Origin: Prevotellaceae bacterium UBA3646
GTDB lineage: Bacteria; Bacteroidota; Bacteroidia; Bacteroidales; Bacteroidaceae
NCBI GenBank assembly: GCA_002373535.1
Contig: DFKL01000054.1
Coordinates: forward strand, 1 to 5,526
Direction of reading: 5' to 3'
DNA length: 5,526 bases
The notes beneath the pieces are model-generated. The model was given only the letters and a program-made list of their open reading frames with translations, made no database searches and had not been told where the DNA came from. The position numbers and the translations under genes were made by a program. Below are positions 4,737-5,526 of this stretch, in pieces. How positions within the stretch are numbered: position 1 is the stretch's first letter; each line of letters opens with the position of its first letter.

Positions 4737-5526
4737 ATGATTCAGTTACCTGTGGACTTCGCAGACCTGATGCGTCAGCATTATGGCACCGGGACAGCCG
4801 ATGCACTGTGCGAGGCATTGACTTCTACAGCCCCCGAGGTTTCCGTCCGGATCAATTCCAGGAAGGTTGCCTCCGTTGCGGTACATGCACTGTCATGTCA
4901 GGACAGCCTGTTCAGTAATCCCGTTCCATGGTGCAAGGATGCATACTACCTGACCACACGTCCACCTTTTACTTTTGACCCGATGTTGCATGCTGGAGCC
5001 TATTATGTCCAGGAGGCATCTTCTATGTACGTCGCAACATTGCTGGAGAAATATTTCCTGGACACATCATTGACAAAGGACGATTGTCCGCCAGTCGCCC
5101 TGGACCTATGTGCCGCTCCTGGCGGAAAGTCGACCTTGTTGGCAGGAATCCTGCCAGCAGGCTCACTCGTCGTGTGTAATGAACCAATTGCCAGACGGGC
5201 ACAGATCTTGGCAGAGAACGTTCAGAAATGGGCCATGCCAGCTATAGGCAGATGTGAAGCCCCAGAGCAGAGGGAATATCCTGTCAAGAGCATAGTTACC
5301 AACAACTATCCGGCAGATTTCGGAGCCTTCACAGGATGTTTTGATCTGTTGGTCGCCGATGTACCCTGCTCGGGTGAGGGAATGTTCCGCAAGGACCGTC
5401 AGGCCATAGACGAATGGAGCATTGGCAATGTCATAATGTGCGCAGAGCGCCAGCGCTCCATCCTTCAGGATATATGGCATGTCCTGAAACCCGGAGGACT
5501 GCTTGTCTACAGTACATGCACCTTCA
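4737..5526 (+). CDS. rsmF: RsmF-type rRNA cytosine-C5 methyltransferase, 5' part
   Basis: SAM-dependent enzyme of the NOL1/NOP2/Sun family that methylates C5 of cytosine in 16S rRNA. The first 263 codons are present and the frame is open to the window edge. Motifs in order: VRIN (37-40); PFTFDPMLHAGAYYVQEASSM (77-97), typical of the RsmF branch; SAM-binding LDLCAAPGGKST (122-133); acidic CNEP (147-150); motif IV DVPCSGEGMFRKD (208-220) with C211; and motif VI STCTF (259-263) with nucleophile C261. No NusB domain precedes it, which argues against RsmB. About 15 extra residues (roughly 170-184) sit between the strand after AENVQKW and IVTNNYPADFG. The start is ATG 4737; the next Met, codon 12, would cut into the conserved N-terminal part. 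The exact target base is inferred from the family. Confidence 0.92.
   Translation, partial: MIQLPVDFADLMRQHYGTGTADALCEALTSTAPEVSVRINSRKVASVAVHALSCQDSLFSNPVPWCKDAYYLTTRPPFTFDPMLHAGAYYVQEASSMYVATLLEKYFLDTSLTKDDCPPVALDLCAAPGGKSTLLAGILPAGSLVVCNEPIARRAQILAENVQKWAMPAIGRCEAPEQREYPVKSIVTNNYPADFGAFTGCFDLLVADVPCSGEGMFRKDRQAIDEWSIGNVIMCAERQRSILQDIWHVLKPGGLLVYSTCTF

Noticed and set aside
5163..5480. 105-aa minus-strand open frame within the methyltransferase
   Set aside because: The plus strand carries all the methyltransferase motifs through this stretch, so the reverse frame is incidental.

Overview
The window looks like ordinary chromosomal DNA from a member of the Bacteroidales, possibly near Prevotella or Bacteroides. 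The genus is inferred and not certain. The evidence is threefold: three exact copies of the Bacteroidota -7 box (TAnnTTTG, here always TATCTTTG) in front of genes, A-rich leaders mostly without a Shine-Dalgarno, and an ExbB/ExbD gene set of the Bacteroidota type. There is no sign of a mobile element, CRISPR array or prophage, and no gene-free stretch longer than about 100 bases.

Layout: (1) 1-50 is the 3' part of a tRNA-Ser gene. (2) 124-2616 is a four-gene rightward cluster: an ExbB-type proton-channel protein with a signal peptide and an acidic Ala-rich linker, an unrecognised 162-aa four-helix membrane protein, and two different ExbD/TolR proteins. It ends at a strong intrinsic terminator (2642-2681). 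(3) 2711-3996 is a folA-thyA pair whose reading frames overlap by 4 nt, with a -7 box directly after the preceding terminator. (4) 3986-4669 on the minus strand is a probable cyclophilin-type peptidyl-prolyl isomerase lipoprotein, convergent with thyA and overlapping it by 11 nt. The thyA terminator lies inside its coding sequence. (5) 4737-5526 is the first 263 codons of an RsmF-type rRNA cytosine-C5 methyltransferase, divergent from the isomerase and cut by the window edge.

Functionally, the exb cluster should build an inner-membrane motor that uses the proton gradient to drive TonB-dependent transport across the outer membrane. TonB itself is not in the window. FolA and ThyA work as a cycle: ThyA makes dTMP and releases dihydrofolate, and FolA reduces it back to tetrahydrofolate.

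I do not see a clearly new biological system. The points most worth a second look are the unknown membrane protein wedged between exbB and exbD, the paired ExbD paralogues, the thyA terminator written into the antisense strand of the isomerase gene, and the divergent isomerase/methyltransferase promoters whose -7 boxes sit so close to the start codons that both mRNAs may be nearly leaderless.
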